DNA of 42,674 nucleotides, taken from the NCBI GenBank assembly GCA_002382445.1, contig DGAQ01000043.1, positions 44,944-87,617 of the forward strand, in the 5' to 3' direction. Origin of the DNA: Porticoccaceae bacterium UBA4026. GTDB taxonomy: Bacteria > Pseudomonadota > Gammaproteobacteria > Pseudomonadales > Porticoccaceae. Below, one piece after another: positions 26,288 to 35,025 of the stretch (its first letter is position 1; every line of letters starts with the position of its first letter). Below the pieces are notes generated by a model. The model saw nothing but the letters and a program-made list of their open reading frames with translations, made no database searches and was not told the DNA's origin. Position numbers and translations under genes: made by a program.

Positions 26288-26623
26288 TTAATCTTGCGTG
26301 CTTTCCTGATCCCCTATAGCCTCATCAATAACTGACTTTAACTCACCTTTTTCGCTCATCTCAGTGACGATGTCGCAGCCGCCGATTAACTCTCCACCAA
26401 CCCACAGCTGAGGAAAGGTCGGCCAATTGCCGTAGAGTGGTAAATTGGTGCGTATCTCTGGATTGGACAGTATATCAACATAGGCGAAACGATGACCGCA
26501 GGACATCAGAGCCTGCACTGTTCGAGCAGAAAACCCACACTGAGGCTGATTAGGAGAGCCCTTCATGTAAAGAAGTACTGAGTTATTTTCTACTTGGTCG
26601 CGGATAGTGCCCATTATGTCCAT
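26288..26623 (-). CDS. grxD: Monothiol glutaredoxin GrxD
   Basis: GrxD is a CGFS-type glutaredoxin that carries iron-sulphur clusters with BolA-type partners. The 111-residue protein has the CGFS site at residues 29-32 (QPQCGFSAR), the glutathione-binding WPTFPQLWVGGELIGG stretch and the GCDI turn. The ATG at 26623 is used; another three codons later is possible. It is divergent from argD across a 279-base gap that holds a large inverted repeat and a terminator-like leader. Confidence 0.95.
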   Translation of the reverse strand: MDIMGTIRDQVENNSVLLYMKGSPNQPQCGFSARTVQALMSCGHRFAYVDILSNPEIRTNLPLYGNWPTFPQLWVGGELIGGCDIVTEMSEKGELKSVIDEAIGDQESTQD

Positions 26624-26700
26624 TACGTCTTGCCTATATTAGTGATTGCCTGTCGATAGGATATTTTAAACCTTTTCAATCACAGGTAACACTATTGAGC

Positions 26701-26735
26701 CTATTTATTTTAAATCTAATGTTTAAAATAAATAG
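26701..26735. repeat. Perfect 14-base inverted repeat between grxD and argD
   Basis: CTATTTATTTTAAA (26701-26714) is the exact reverse complement of TTTAAAATAAATAG (26722-26735), with a seven-base spacer. The arms are AT-rich and no T-run follows. It is 78 bases upstream of grxD and 168 upstream of argD. It may be an operator for a dimeric regulator, or part of overlapping divergent promoters. No classical ARG-box half-sites (TGAAT/ATTCA) are visible in it. Confidence 0.6.
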
Positions 26736-26793
26736 TAATTAGTCCTGTATGAGGCGTTTTAGTAAGAAACTCGCCCATAAAGCTAAATTTCAT

Positions 26794-26807
26794 GGCTGTT
26801 GCCAGCC
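26794..26807 (+). ncRNA. Hairpin in the argD leader, possible small-RNA domain
   Basis: GGCTG (26794-26798) pairs with CAGCC (26803-26807) around a four-base loop. A second hairpin just upstream can form from GGCG near 26753 and CGCC near 26772. Together with the terminator at 26837-26867 they outline a structured RNA of roughly 100-130 bases read toward argD. No promoter start is certain, so the RNA is inferred. Confidence 0.35.
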
Positions 26808-26836
26808 TCAACAAAGCAAGCTATCATTTACTACCA

Positions 26837-26867
26837 AGAAAAAGGGGCAGCGCAGCTGCCTTTTTTT
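26837..26867 (+). terminator. Rho-independent terminator 35 bases upstream of argD
   Basis: GGCAGC (26846-26851) pairs with GCTGCC (26855-26860) around three bases, followed at once by seven T (26861-26867). An A-run upstream could extend the stem. It reads toward argD, yet no gene precedes it on that strand, so it must end either a small RNA or an attenuated argD leader. Confidence 0.8.
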
Positions 26868-26902
26868 ATTCCAGTCATAAATAGGACAGGCTAAAGCATT
26901 TC

Positions 26903-28081
26903 ATGACAAGACACGCATTGATGAACACCTATGGTGATAGAGCGGCGACCCTTATTAAAGGCGAGGGTGCCTGGCTGTGGGATGAAAAAGGTAAAAGATA
27001 TCTTGATGCTCTGTCTGGTATCGCTGTCTGCGGACTCGGCCATTCACATCCATCTGTTGCCAAAGCAATTGCGAAACAAGCGACTATATTAACCCATTGT
27101 TCAAACTTTTTTGCCATTCCGAATCAGGAAGAATTAGCTAAAAACCTATGTCAGGTATCTGGCATGAGTAAGGTCTTTTTTGGGAATTCTGGGGCCGAAG
27201 CAAATGAAGCGGCCATTAAGATGGCTCGTCTTTTCGGTAACAAAAAGGGCCTGAAATTGCCCACCGTGTTGGTGATGGATAATGCTTTTCATGGCCGTAC
27301 ATTGGCCACTCTCAGCGCCTCGGGTAGTCGGCGAGTACAGGCTGGGTTTGAACCCTTAGTGAGCGGGTTTGTGCGAGCACCTTTTAACAATATTGACTGC
27401 CTTAGTAAAATTGCTGACAACAATCACAATATTTGTGCGATTTTAGTCGAACCTATTCAGGGTGAAGGTGGAATACGTATTGCCTCAGATGATTATCTAA
27501 GTAAATTACGTCAGTTCTGCGATGAAAAAGACTGGTTACTCATGTTGGATGAAGTTCAAACGGGTAATGGTAGAACTGGTAAATATTTTTGCTATCAGCA
27601 TGGTGGCATCATCCCAGATGTCGTCACTACCTCAAAGGGTTTAGGAAATGGTATGCCTATTGGAGCCTGTCTCGCATCAGGAAAGGCAACCGATCTATTA
27701 CAGCCAGGTAATCACGGTTCCACTTTTGGCGGCAATCCCCTTGCCTGTGCGGCTGCGCTAGCTACCATTAAGACGATCCAAGTTGACGGATTGCTCGATC
27801 GAGCAACCGTTGTGGGAGAGCGTATTATGTCGGGTCTTCGTTCTGAACTTGCTGGTGTAGAGCACGTTAAAGACATTCGCGGTCTCGGCTGTATGATAGG
27901 CATTGAACTCAATAAACCCTGTAAATCGCTGTTTGGCATGGCCATGGCCAAAGGCCTCGTCATCAATGTTACTGCTGAGTCAGTTATCAGACTATTACCG
28001 CCATTTATTATGACTGATGATGAAGCAGATCAGTTGGTTGCTATTTTGGCCCCGCTGATAAAAGCCTTTAATAAGGACTAA
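26903..28081 (+). CDS. argD: Acetylornithine/succinyldiaminopimelate aminotransferase
   Basis: ArgD is a class III PLP aminotransferase in arginine synthesis, and often also serves lysine synthesis. The 392-residue protein has GNSGAEANEAAIKMAR, FHGRTLATLSASG, the PLP-phosphate contact MLDEVQTGNGRTG, and the catalytic Lys245 in TTSKGLGNGMPIGA. STFGGNPLACAAA follows. The ATG at 26903 has an AGGACAGG sequence 12-19 bases upstream, a rather distant ribosome site. It is followed three bases later by argF, so the two form an operon. A terminator lies just upstream of the gene. Confidence 0.95.
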   Translation: MTRHALMNTYGDRAATLIKGEGAWLWDEKGKRYLDALSGIAVCGLGHSHPSVAKAIAKQATILTHCSNFFAIPNQEELAKNLCQVSGMSKVFFGNSGAEANEAAIKMARLFGNKKGLKLPTVLVMDNAFHGRTLATLSASGSRRVQAGFEPLVSGFVRAPFNNIDCLSKIADNNHNICAILVEPIQGEGGIRIASDDYLSKLRQFCDEKDWLLMLDEVQTGNGRTGKYFCYQHGGIIPDVVTTSKGLGNGMPIGACLASGKATDLLQPGNHGSTFGGNPLACAAALATIKTIQVDGLLDRATVVGERIMSGLRSELAGVEHVKDIRGLGCMIGIELNKPCKSLFGMAMAKGLVINVTAESVIRLLPPFIMTDDEADQLVAILAPLIKAFNKD

Positions 28082-28084
28082 TTT

Positions 28085-28999
28085 ATGGCTATTAGACATT
28101 TTCTTACTCTACGCGATCTCAATGCGGCTGAGTTCAATCACATTATCAAGCTAGCAATTGAGATGAAAGCTGCCCGCCGCGAAGGTCGTCAAGAGCTGAT
28201 TTTTAATGGCAAAGTACTGGGTATGATTTTTGAAAAGTCATCGACCCGAACCAGAGTTTCATTTGAAGCTGGCATGGCCCAGTTAGGCGGCGACGCTTTG
28301 TTTCTGTCAGCCAAAGATTCGCAACTGGGACGCGGCGAGCCGATTGAAGATTCTGCCCGTGTAATATCACGTATGGTTGATATAGTGATGATCAGAACAT
28401 TTGGTCACGACATCATCGAGCGCTTTGCTCAATATTCAAAAGTACCTGTCATTAACGCTCTCACCGATCAGTATCACCCCTGCCAGCTACTGGCCGACAT
28501 TCAAACTTATACTGAACACCGCGGTTCGATTGAGGGTAAGACGGTAGCCTGGATTGGTGATGGTAATAATATGTGTCACTCGTGGATTAACGCCGCCATA
28601 GTGCTCGACTTTAAATTAAATATTGCCTGCCCAGAGGGCTATGAGCCCAATGCACAGCTCGTCGCTGAGGCCGGTGATCGGGTAACAATTACCCGTAGCC
28701 CGGTTGAAGCTGTAAGCGGAGCGAACCTGGTAACCACCGATGTCTATGCCTCGATGGGTCAGGAGTCCGAGCGACAAGTTAGACTGGAAAAATTTGCTGG
28801 CTTTCAGGTCAACCATGAACTGATGGCGCATGCTGCTCATAGGGCAATCTTTATGCATTGCCTGCCTGCGCATCGTGAGGAAGAGGTGTCTGGCGCACTA
28901 CTGGAAGATGAAAGTATTTCGGTAGTTTGGGATGAAGCCGAAAATCGCCTGCATGCTCAAAAAGCGCTGATGGTGTTTTTACTCTCGGCTAATACCTAA
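28085..28999 (+). CDS. argF: Ornithine carbamoyltransferase
   Basis: ArgF condenses ornithine and carbamoyl phosphate to citrulline. The 304-residue protein has the carbamoyl-phosphate motif SSTRTRVSFE (about 52-61), HPCQLLADI, and the ornithine-loop FMHCLPAHREEEV. The ribosome site AAGGA overlaps the end of argD, three bases upstream. The gene is convergent with greA (nine-base gap) and close to carA and carB, which supply its substrate carbamoyl phosphate. Confidence 0.96.
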   Translation: MAIRHFLTLRDLNAAEFNHIIKLAIEMKAARREGRQELIFNGKVLGMIFEKSSTRTRVSFEAGMAQLGGDALFLSAKDSQLGRGEPIEDSARVISRMVDIVMIRTFGHDIIERFAQYSKVPVINALTDQYHPCQLLADIQTYTEHRGSIEGKTVAWIGDGNNMCHSWINAAIVLDFKLNIACPEGYEPNAQLVAEAGDRVTITRSPVEAVSGANLVTTDVYASMGQESERQVRLEKFAGFQVNHELMAHAAHRAIFMHCLPAHREEEVSGALLEDESISVVWDEAENRLHAQKALMVFLLSANT

Positions 29000-29008
29000 A
29001 CGCTGCGG

Positions 29009-29485
29009 TTATTTGTATACCACGTCGTCGATTTCATATTCGACATCACCACTGGGGGCTTTAACCACGACAACATCGCCGATTTCTTTACTCATTAGAG
29101 CGCGTGCAATCGGTGACTGGTAGGAGATTTTTCCCTGTTTCACATCAGCTTCGTCGTCACCGACAAGCCGATAACTTACGGTTTCCTGAGTGTCGATATT
29201 AATGATTGTGACTAAGGAACCAAAAATCACACGGTCTCCCTGAGGCATCTTGGATATATCAATAATCTGTGAGTTTGACAGCTTGCCTTCGACATCTTGA
29301 ATGCGACCTTCAGCAAAACTCTGCTGTTCGCGCGCAGCATGGTACTCGGCATTTTCTTTAAGATCACCATGTTCCCGGGCGGTGGCGATAGCCTCAATAA
29401 TTCCTGGGCGCACCACTTTAATAAGATGATTTAACTCTTTTCGTAGGGCAGCTTCGCCCTCTACTGTCATTGCATTTTTTTGCAT
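29009..29485 (-). CDS. greA: Transcription elongation factor GreA
   Basis: GreA rescues backtracked RNA polymerase by stimulating transcript cleavage. The 158-residue protein has the coiled-coil domain (about 1-75; REHGDLKENAEYHAAREQQSF, with the conserved acidic tip) and the C-terminal FKBP-like domain (VSYRLVGDDEADVKQGKISYQSPIARALMSKEIGD). The ATG at 29485 overlaps the carB stop by one base (TAATG) with an AGGA ribosome site inside carB. It ends the carA-carB-greA series. Confidence 0.96.
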   Translation of the reverse strand: MQKNAMTVEGEAALRKELNHLIKVVRPGIIEAIATAREHGDLKENAEYHAAREQQSFAEGRIQDVEGKLSNSQIIDISKMPQGDRVIFGSLVTIINIDTQETVSYRLVGDDEADVKQGKISYQSPIARALMSKEIGDVVVVKAPSGDVEYEIDDVVYK

Positions 29486-32400
29486 TAAATAATTTCCTTG
29501 TGCAGCGATTGTAAGCTGCGCACTTTAATTTTACCATCAACCGCTCGAGTAAATCCTAGCGCTTCACAAACTGCACTGCCGCCGGCCATTGTGGTAGTGT
29601 AATAAACGCGATGTTGTTCGGCGCTGGAGCGAATTGTCGAAGAGTCAGAGATAGCCTGACGCCCCTCTGTGGTATTGACGATTAGATCAATCTTATCACT
29701 TTTGATCATATCCACAATATGGGGGCGCCCCTCGTCCACTTTATTGACTATCTGTACCCTATATCCGGACTGCTCGATGACCTCTGCCGTACCCTTGGTT
29801 GCAATCAACTTAAAACCAAGATCATGGAACTTTTTAGCCAGCGCTGGGAGCTGTTTTTTATCTCGCTCACGAACACTTATTAAGACGGTGCCCTTAGCCG
29901 GAATTTCATCGCTAGCACCTAACTCTGCTTTGCCATAGGCCTCTGCAAAGGTTTCGCCAACACCCATCACTTCACCGGTAGACTTCATCTCCGGCCCAAG
30001 AATAGGGTCGATGCCAGGAAATTTATTGAATGGGAAGACCGCTTCTTTAACGCTGAAGTAAGGTGGAATAATTTCTTTGGTAAAGTTCTGTGATTCAAGG
30101 GTCTGGCCCACCATGCAGCGAGCCGCTACCTTTGCTAAGGAAACACCAATACACTTAGATACAAATGGCACTGTACGCGAAGCGCGAGGATTAACCTCGA
30201 TCACATAGATTTTGCCGTCTTGCAGTGCCAGTTGAACATTCATCAGTCCGCGCACACCCAACTCAACAGCCATCTTGCGGCACACTTCACGCATATCATT
30301 TTGAATGTCTTCGCTGATGCTGTAAGGCGGCAATGAACAGGCTGAATCACCGGAGTGAATTCCGGCCTGCTCAATATGTTGCATAATCGCGCCAATCACT
30401 ACCTGCTTACCATCACTAACAGCATCCACATCCATCTCAATGGCATTGGGCAGGAAGAAGTCGAGCAGTACCGGGCTATCATCAGACACCTGCACCGCAG
30501 TCTTCATATAGTGACGCAACTCCTCTTCTTTGTAGACGATTTCCATGGCGCGGCCACCCAGTACATAGGAGGGGCGCACAACCAGTGGATAACCAATTTC
30601 TTTCGCCAACTCAACAGCCTGGTCTGGACTGCGGGCAGTTGCGTTACGTGGCTGTAAAAGACCCAGTTTGTCGATCATCTGCTGAAAGCGTTCACGATCT
30701 TCGGCGCGGTCAATAGCGTCTGGTGTCGTACCTACAATCGGTACGCCTGCCGCTTCAAGTGCTCGCGCCAGCTTAAGTGGTGTCTGGCCACCAAACTGCA
30801 CAATCACACCTTTGGGTTTTTCCACGCGTACGATTTCTAGTACATCTTCCAAAGTAACAGGCTCAAAGAACAGTCGATCTGAGGTATCATAATCTGTAGA
30901 TACGGTCTCTGGATTACAATTGACCATAATCGTTTCATAACCATCTTCGCGCATAGCCAAAGCCGCGTGAACACAGCAGTAATCAAATTCGATGCCTTGA
31001 CCTATTCTGTTGGGACCGCCACCTAAGATCATGATCTTATCTTTGTCACTGGGGCGCGCTTCACACTCTTCCTCGTAGGTAGAGTACATATAAGCGGTGT
31101 CTGTTGCGAACTCGGCCGCACAGGTATCAACCCGCTTATACACTGGATGCAAGCCAAAGTCGTAGCGCACCTCACGCACTTGCGTTTCACTGCAACGCAA
31201 AATATCGGCCAAACGACGGTCAGCAAAGCCTTTGCGTTTAAGGCGGTAGAGAGCCTGTTTGGTGAGATCGGCAAGTACTGTACCTTGCAGGTTCATCTCG
31301 TCTTTAATAATGTCTTCAATCTGCACCAAAAACCAACGATCGACCTTAGTGATGGCAAAAATCTCGTCTACGCTCATGCCCTGGCGGAAGCCATCAGCGA
31401 GATACCAGATACGATCTGGACCCGCTACTGCAAGTTCATTTCTCAACACTGCAGCGGAGTTTTCATCGTCTAGATCCAGCATAGGATCAAATCCAGAAAC
31501 ACCCACTTCGAGGCCGCGCAACGCCTTTTGAATAGATTCTTGGAAGGTTCGACCTATAGCCATAACCTCGCCCACAGACTTCATCTGTGTAGTTAAGCTC
31601 TGGTCTGCCTGGTCAAACTTCTCAAAGGCAAAACGTGGAATCTTAGTCACTACATAGTCGATACTTGGCTCAAATGAAGCAGGCGTAGCGCCCCCTGTGA
31701 TTTCATTTTGCAATTCGTCTAGGGTATAACCCACAGCCAGCTTGGCTGCTACTCGCGCAATTGGAAAGCCAGTGGCTTTTGAGGCAAGTGCTGATGAGCG
31801 CGATACTCGGGGATTCATCTCGATAACGATCAGTCGACCATCATCTGGATTAACCGCAAACTGCACGTTGGAACCGCCGGTCTCCACACCGATCTCACGT
31901 AATACCTTAATTGAGGCATTTCGCATGATTTGATATTCTTTGTCGGTCAGTGTCTGTGCGGGCGCAACGGTAATTGAGTCACCGGTGTGAATACCCATAG
32001 GGTCTAGGTTTTCGATAGCGCAGACAATAATACAATTGTCTTTGCGATCGCGAACCACTTCCATTTCAAACTCTTTCCAACCGATCAGAGATTCATCGAT
32101 GAGTAGCTCGTTGGTTGGGGAAAGGTCAAGACCACGACGACAAATTGTTTCGAATTCTTCCCGATTATAGGCAATACCCCCGCCGGAGCCACCCATGGTA
32201 AAGGACGGTCGAATGACGCAAGGAAAGCCAAATCGATCGGCGACTTGAACTGCTTCTTCCAAGCTATGAGCTATACCGGAATCAGGTGTATCTAAACCAA
32301 TCGCTTTCATGGCTTTATCAAAGCGCTCACGATCTTCGGCTTTATCGATGGCATCGGCGTTGGCGCCGATCATCTCTACGCTGAACTCATCTAGCACACC

Positions 32401-32715
32401 GTGCTTGGCAAGATCAAGTGCACAGTTCAGTGCCGTCTGGCCACCCATAGTGGGCAGTAAGGCATCTGGCCGCTCCTGTTCAATAATACGTGCCACGGTG
32501 CGCCATTCTACCGGCTCAATGTAAGTGGCATCGGCCATCGCCGGGTCAGTCATAATGGTTGCTGGATTAGAATTAACCAGAATTACCCTAAAGCCTTCTT
32601 CACGAAGCGCTTTACAGGCCTGGGCCCCGGAATAGTCAAACTCACAGGCCTGACCAATAACAATTGGGCCAGCACCCAGTATGAGGATACTTTTTATGTC
32701 AGTTCTTTTTGGCAT
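29485..32715 (-). CDS. carB: Carbamoyl-phosphate synthase large subunit
   Basis: CarB makes carbamoyl phosphate from bicarbonate, ATP and ammonia supplied by CarA. The 1076-residue protein has two tandem ATP-grasp halves: GAGPIVIGQACEFDYSG starts the first and LGGGPNRIGQGIEFDYCC the second. Each half has a metal-binding EMNPR or EVNPR motif, and there is a C-terminal allosteric MGS-like domain (about 935-1076). It follows carA after 17 bases and overlaps greA by one base. The length is close to the 1073 of Escherichia coli. Confidence 0.97.
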   Translation of the reverse strand: MPKRTDIKSILILGAGPIVIGQACEFDYSGAQACKALREEGFRVILVNSNPATIMTDPAMADATYIEPVEWRTVARIIEQERPDALLPTMGGQTALNCALDLAKHGVLDEFSVEMIGANADAIDKAEDRERFDKAMKAIGLDTPDSGIAHSLEEAVQVADRFGFPCVIRPSFTMGGSGGGIAYNREEFETICRRGLDLSPTNELLIDESLIGWKEFEMEVVRDRKDNCIIVCAIENLDPMGIHTGDSITVAPAQTLTDKEYQIMRNASIKVLREIGVETGGSNVQFAVNPDDGRLIVIEMNPRVSRSSALASKATGFPIARVAAKLAVGYTLDELQNEITGGATPASFEPSIDYVVTKIPRFAFEKFDQADQSLTTQMKSVGEVMAIGRTFQESIQKALRGLEVGVSGFDPMLDLDDENSAAVLRNELAVAGPDRIWYLADGFRQGMSVDEIFAITKVDRWFLVQIEDIIKDEMNLQGTVLADLTKQALYRLKRKGFADRRLADILRCSETQVREVRYDFGLHPVYKRVDTCAAEFATDTAYMYSTYEEECEARPSDKDKIMILGGGPNRIGQGIEFDYCCVHAALAMREDGYETIMVNCNPETVSTDYDTSDRLFFEPVTLEDVLEIVRVEKPKGVIVQFGGQTPLKLARALEAAGVPIVGTTPDAIDRAEDRERFQQMIDKLGLLQPRNATARSPDQAVELAKEIGYPLVVRPSYVLGGRAMEIVYKEEELRHYMKTAVQVSDDSPVLLDFFLPNAIEMDVDAVSDGKQVVIGAIMQHIEQAGIHSGDSACSLPPYSISEDIQNDMREVCRKMAVELGVRGLMNVQLALQDGKIYVIEVNPRASRTVPFVSKCIGVSLAKVAARCMVGQTLESQNFTKEIIPPYFSVKEAVFPFNKFPGIDPILGPEMKSTGEVMGVGETFAEAYGKAELGASDEIPAKGTVLISVRERDKKQLPALAKKFHDLGFKLIATKGTAEVIEQSGYRVQIVNKVDEGRPHIVDMIKSDKIDLIVNTTEGRQAISDSSTIRSSAEQHRVYYTTTMAGGSAVCEALGFTRAVDGKIKVRSLQSLHKEII

Positions 32716-32732
32716 GTTGTCTCCCCAAGCGC

Positions 32733-33875
32733 CTAGCGTTTGGCTTCCATTAAGTCGATAAAGTGGTCAAACAGCACTGCTGCTTCATGGGGACCAGGGC
32801 TAGCTTCAGGGTGACCCTGAAAGCTAAAGGCTGGCTTGTCAGTGCGACGAATACCCTGCAGCGAACCATCAAATAACGAGCGATGCGTGGCAATTAGGTT
32901 AATTGGTAAACTTGCTTCATTAACAGCAAAACCATGGTTTTGACTGGTGATCATTACCACATTATTTACAAGGTCTTCAACCGGATGGTTCGCGCCATGG
33001 TGGCCAAACTTCATCTTTTCCGTTGTGGCGCCCGAAGCCAGCGCTAATAATTGGTGCCCCAAGCAGATACCAAACACTGGAATATCGGCTTCGAGAATTT
33101 CAGTAATTGCTTGAATAGCATAGTCGCAAGGCTCTGGATCACCAGGGCCATTGGATAAGAATATACCATCTGGATTCATTGCCAGAACATCTGCCGCTGG
33201 TGTTTGTGCTGGAACAACGATCAGTTCACAGCACCGATCAACGAGCATACGCAAAATATTGCGCTTAACACCGTAATCGTAGGCTACAACCTTAAACTTA
33301 GTACTGCCAGGCTCTTGGCTTTTATGACCAACACCCAGTTCCCAACTGTGCTCAGACCACTGGTAACTAGTGGCGGTAGTCACCTCTTTAGCTAGATCCA
33401 TGCCTTTTAGGCCAACAAATGCTTTGGCGGCGGCGAGTGCCTGCTCATCACTGACGTCGCCTGCCATAATACAACCGCTCTGAGCACCAGTTTCACGCAG
33501 TATTCGCGTCAACTTGCGGGTGTCAATATCGGCAATACCAAGAATACCTTTTTCTTTCAGGTAGTCACTGAGATTCTGCTCACTACGGAAATTTGAAACC
33601 AATAGTGGTAAGTCACGAATAACAAGACCTGCTGCCCAGATCTGATCTGACTCTTCATCTTCCTTATTGACACCAACGTTACCGATATGGGGATAGGTCA
33701 GCGTTATGATTTGGCGGGCATATGAGGGATCAGTAAGAATTTCCTGATATCCCGAAAGGGCTGTATTAAAAACTATTTCACCAACAGAGGATCCGTCCGC
33801 ACCAATGGCAGTTCCTCTGAAAATTGTTCCGTCTGCTAACGCAAGTACGGCTTCCCGGCAAGTCTGGGAATTCAC
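32733..33875 (-). CDS. carA: Carbamoyl-phosphate synthase small subunit
   Basis: CarA is the glutamine amidotransferase subunit. The 380-residue protein has the nucleophile Cys271 in FGICLGHQLLALA, SNGPGDPEPC, and the His/Glu pair in QGHPEASPGPHEA. The N-terminal domain shows GYQEILTDPSYARQIITLTYPHIGN. The start is GTG at 33875, with a strong AGGAGG ribosome site four bases upstream. The same frame stays open 40 codons further to an ATG inside the upstream terminator stem, but that N-terminus does not resemble CarA. It is preceded by a structured leader with a terminator. Confidence 0.96.
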   Translation of the reverse strand: MNSQTCREAVLALADGTIFRGTAIGADGSSVGEIVFNTALSGYQEILTDPSYARQIITLTYPHIGNVGVNKEDEESDQIWAAGLVIRDLPLLVSNFRSEQNLSDYLKEKGILGIADIDTRKLTRILRETGAQSGCIMAGDVSDEQALAAAKAFVGLKGMDLAKEVTTATSYQWSEHSWELGVGHKSQEPGSTKFKVVAYDYGVKRNILRMLVDRCCELIVVPAQTPAADVLAMNPDGIFLSNGPGDPEPCDYAIQAITEILEADIPVFGICLGHQLLALASGATTEKMKFGHHGANHPVEDLVNNVVMITSQNHGFAVNEASLPINLIATHRSLFDGSLQGIRRTDKPAFSFQGHPEASPGPHEAAVLFDHFIDLMEAKR

Positions 33876-33965
33876 ACAACCTCCTAAATAGTAGATGTTT
33901 CGCCTATATTGGCCAAAGCCATATAAAAAATCCGAAAGTGGTAGCAGAATCTTACCTAGGTTTGC

Positions 33966-34002
33966 AAAAAAGCGAGATGAAACAATTTGTCTCATCTCGC
34001 TT
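33966..34002 (-). terminator. Rho-independent terminator upstream of carA (attenuator candidate)
   Basis: AAGCGAGATGA and TCATCTCGCTT are perfect 11-base arms around 11 bases, followed on the minus strand by a run of six T. It lies about 158 bases after the dapB stop and about 91 bases before the carA start. It can end dapB transcripts, but a strong promoter upstream places it inside the carA leader. An ATG in the carA frame lies within the stem (33993-33995). Confidence 0.92.
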
Positions 34003-34023
34003 AATTAAAATATTCTGCTTTAC

Positions 34024-34069
34024 GCTAACCTCTCAGAACGAGACCGCTTTTTAGTGCTGCGGTGTTAGC
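34024..34069 (-). ncRNA. Three-way-junction RNA fold at the 5' end of the carA leader
   Basis: In 46 bases, read on the minus strand, GCTAAC (34064-34069) pairs with GTTAGC (34024-34029). Inside, CCGC pairs with GCGG (34059-34062 with 34044-34047, 11-base loop) and TCTC pairs with GAGA (34040-34043 with 34031-34034, five-base loop). Almost every base outside the loops is paired. The predicted transcription start at 34069-34070 coincides with the 5' strand of the closing stem. It matches no riboswitch class I know. Confidence 0.45.
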
Positions 34070-34074
34070 CGAGT

Positions 34075-34103
34075 AGTATAGGGAAAGGGCAATATATTGT
34101 CTA
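34075..34103 (-). promoter_or_regulatory. Strong sigma-70 promoter of the carA leader
   Basis: On the minus strand TAGACA (34098-34103) and TATACT (34075-34080), each five of six to consensus, are separated by exactly 17 bases. A start at G34069 or G34070 would give a leader of about 195 bases before the carA GTG. Confidence 0.72.
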
Positions 34104-34159
34104 TTTATCTATATGAAAAATTCACTCTTAAATTAAAATAAACCAGTAAATCGCGTTTT

Positions 34160-34963
34160 TTACCTGAGACCCAAGACGTCCTGCATATCAAATAATCCAA
34201 CTGACTGCCTATCTATCCATTTAGATGCGCGGATTGCACCAAGAGCAAATGCCATCCTACTAGAGGCTTTATGAGTAATCTCAACTCGCTCTCCCTCAGA
34301 AGCAAACAATACAGTATGATCACCAACGATATCGCCAGCCCTAACAACCGAAAATCCTATAGCTTCGCTGCCTCGAGCAACCGTCAGACCTTGCCGGCCA
34401 TAAACGGCAACCTCATCTAAATTTCGACCCAAAGCCCCAGCCACAAATTCACCAAGAGATAATGCTGTACCGGACGGAGCATCTATTTTATTCCGATGGT
34501 GGGCTTCGCTAATTTCAATATCAACATCATCCCCAAGTACCGAGGCTGCTAATGCAGCTAGCTTGAAACACAAGTTTACACCGGTGGAAAAATTTGACGC
34601 CATGCAGATAGCGGTATGCTCACTAGCTTGTTGCACCACCTGGGCTTGGTCAGAAGATAAGCCAGTAGTACCGATCACCATTTTTTTGCCATGGCGCCGA
34701 CAAAACTCAACATTCTCAACTGTGTTGCCTGGAACGCTGAAATCTATTAGAACATCGAATGAATCAGCAAGCTCTTCTAAGGAGTTCACCAATGCCACGT
34801 TATTCCGCCCTAGACCAGTAATTTCACCTGCGTCAACGCCAATGAGTGAACTACCGGGACGTTCAACAGCAACAGTAAGTTGCATTCCGTCGGTGCCTGC
34901 AATAGCCTCAATCAAGGCTTTACCCATCCGGCCACCGGCTCCAGTAATAGCGATATTCCTCAA
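34160..34963 (-). CDS. dapB: 4-hydroxy-tetrahydrodipicolinate reductase
   Basis: DapB reduces the dehydrated dipicolinate intermediate in the diaminopimelate/lysine pathway with NAD(P)H. The 267-residue protein has the nucleotide loop ITGAGGRMGKALIEAI, IDFSVPGNT, and the catalytic motif EAHHRNKIDAPSGTAL. The start is TTG at 34963, with GGGAG seven bases upstream; no ATG or GTG start fits better. It lies 62 bases after dnaJ. lysA and dapF of the same pathway are elsewhere in the window. Confidence 0.95.
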   Translation of the reverse strand: MRNIAITGAGGRMGKALIEAIAGTDGMQLTVAVERPGSSLIGVDAGEITGLGRNNVALVNSLEELADSFDVLIDFSVPGNTVENVEFCRRHGKKMVIGTTGLSSDQAQVVQQASEHTAICMASNFSTGVNLCFKLAALAASVLGDDVDIEISEAHHRNKIDAPSGTALSLGEFVAGALGRNLDEVAVYGRQGLTVARGSEAIGFSVVRAGDIVGDHTVLFASEGERVEITHKASSRMAFALGAIRASKWIDRQSVGLFDMQDVLGLR

Positions 34964-35025
34964 AACAAAACTCCCAATGAGATATTAACGGACTTTAGAT
35001 TTTCACCCAGTCCAACACTTTACCT

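Noticed and set aside
34098..34140. TGAA-TTT-TTCA as an ArgR box upstream of carA
   Set aside because: The half-sites are three bases apart, whereas the ArgR consensus needs six between TGAA and TTCA.
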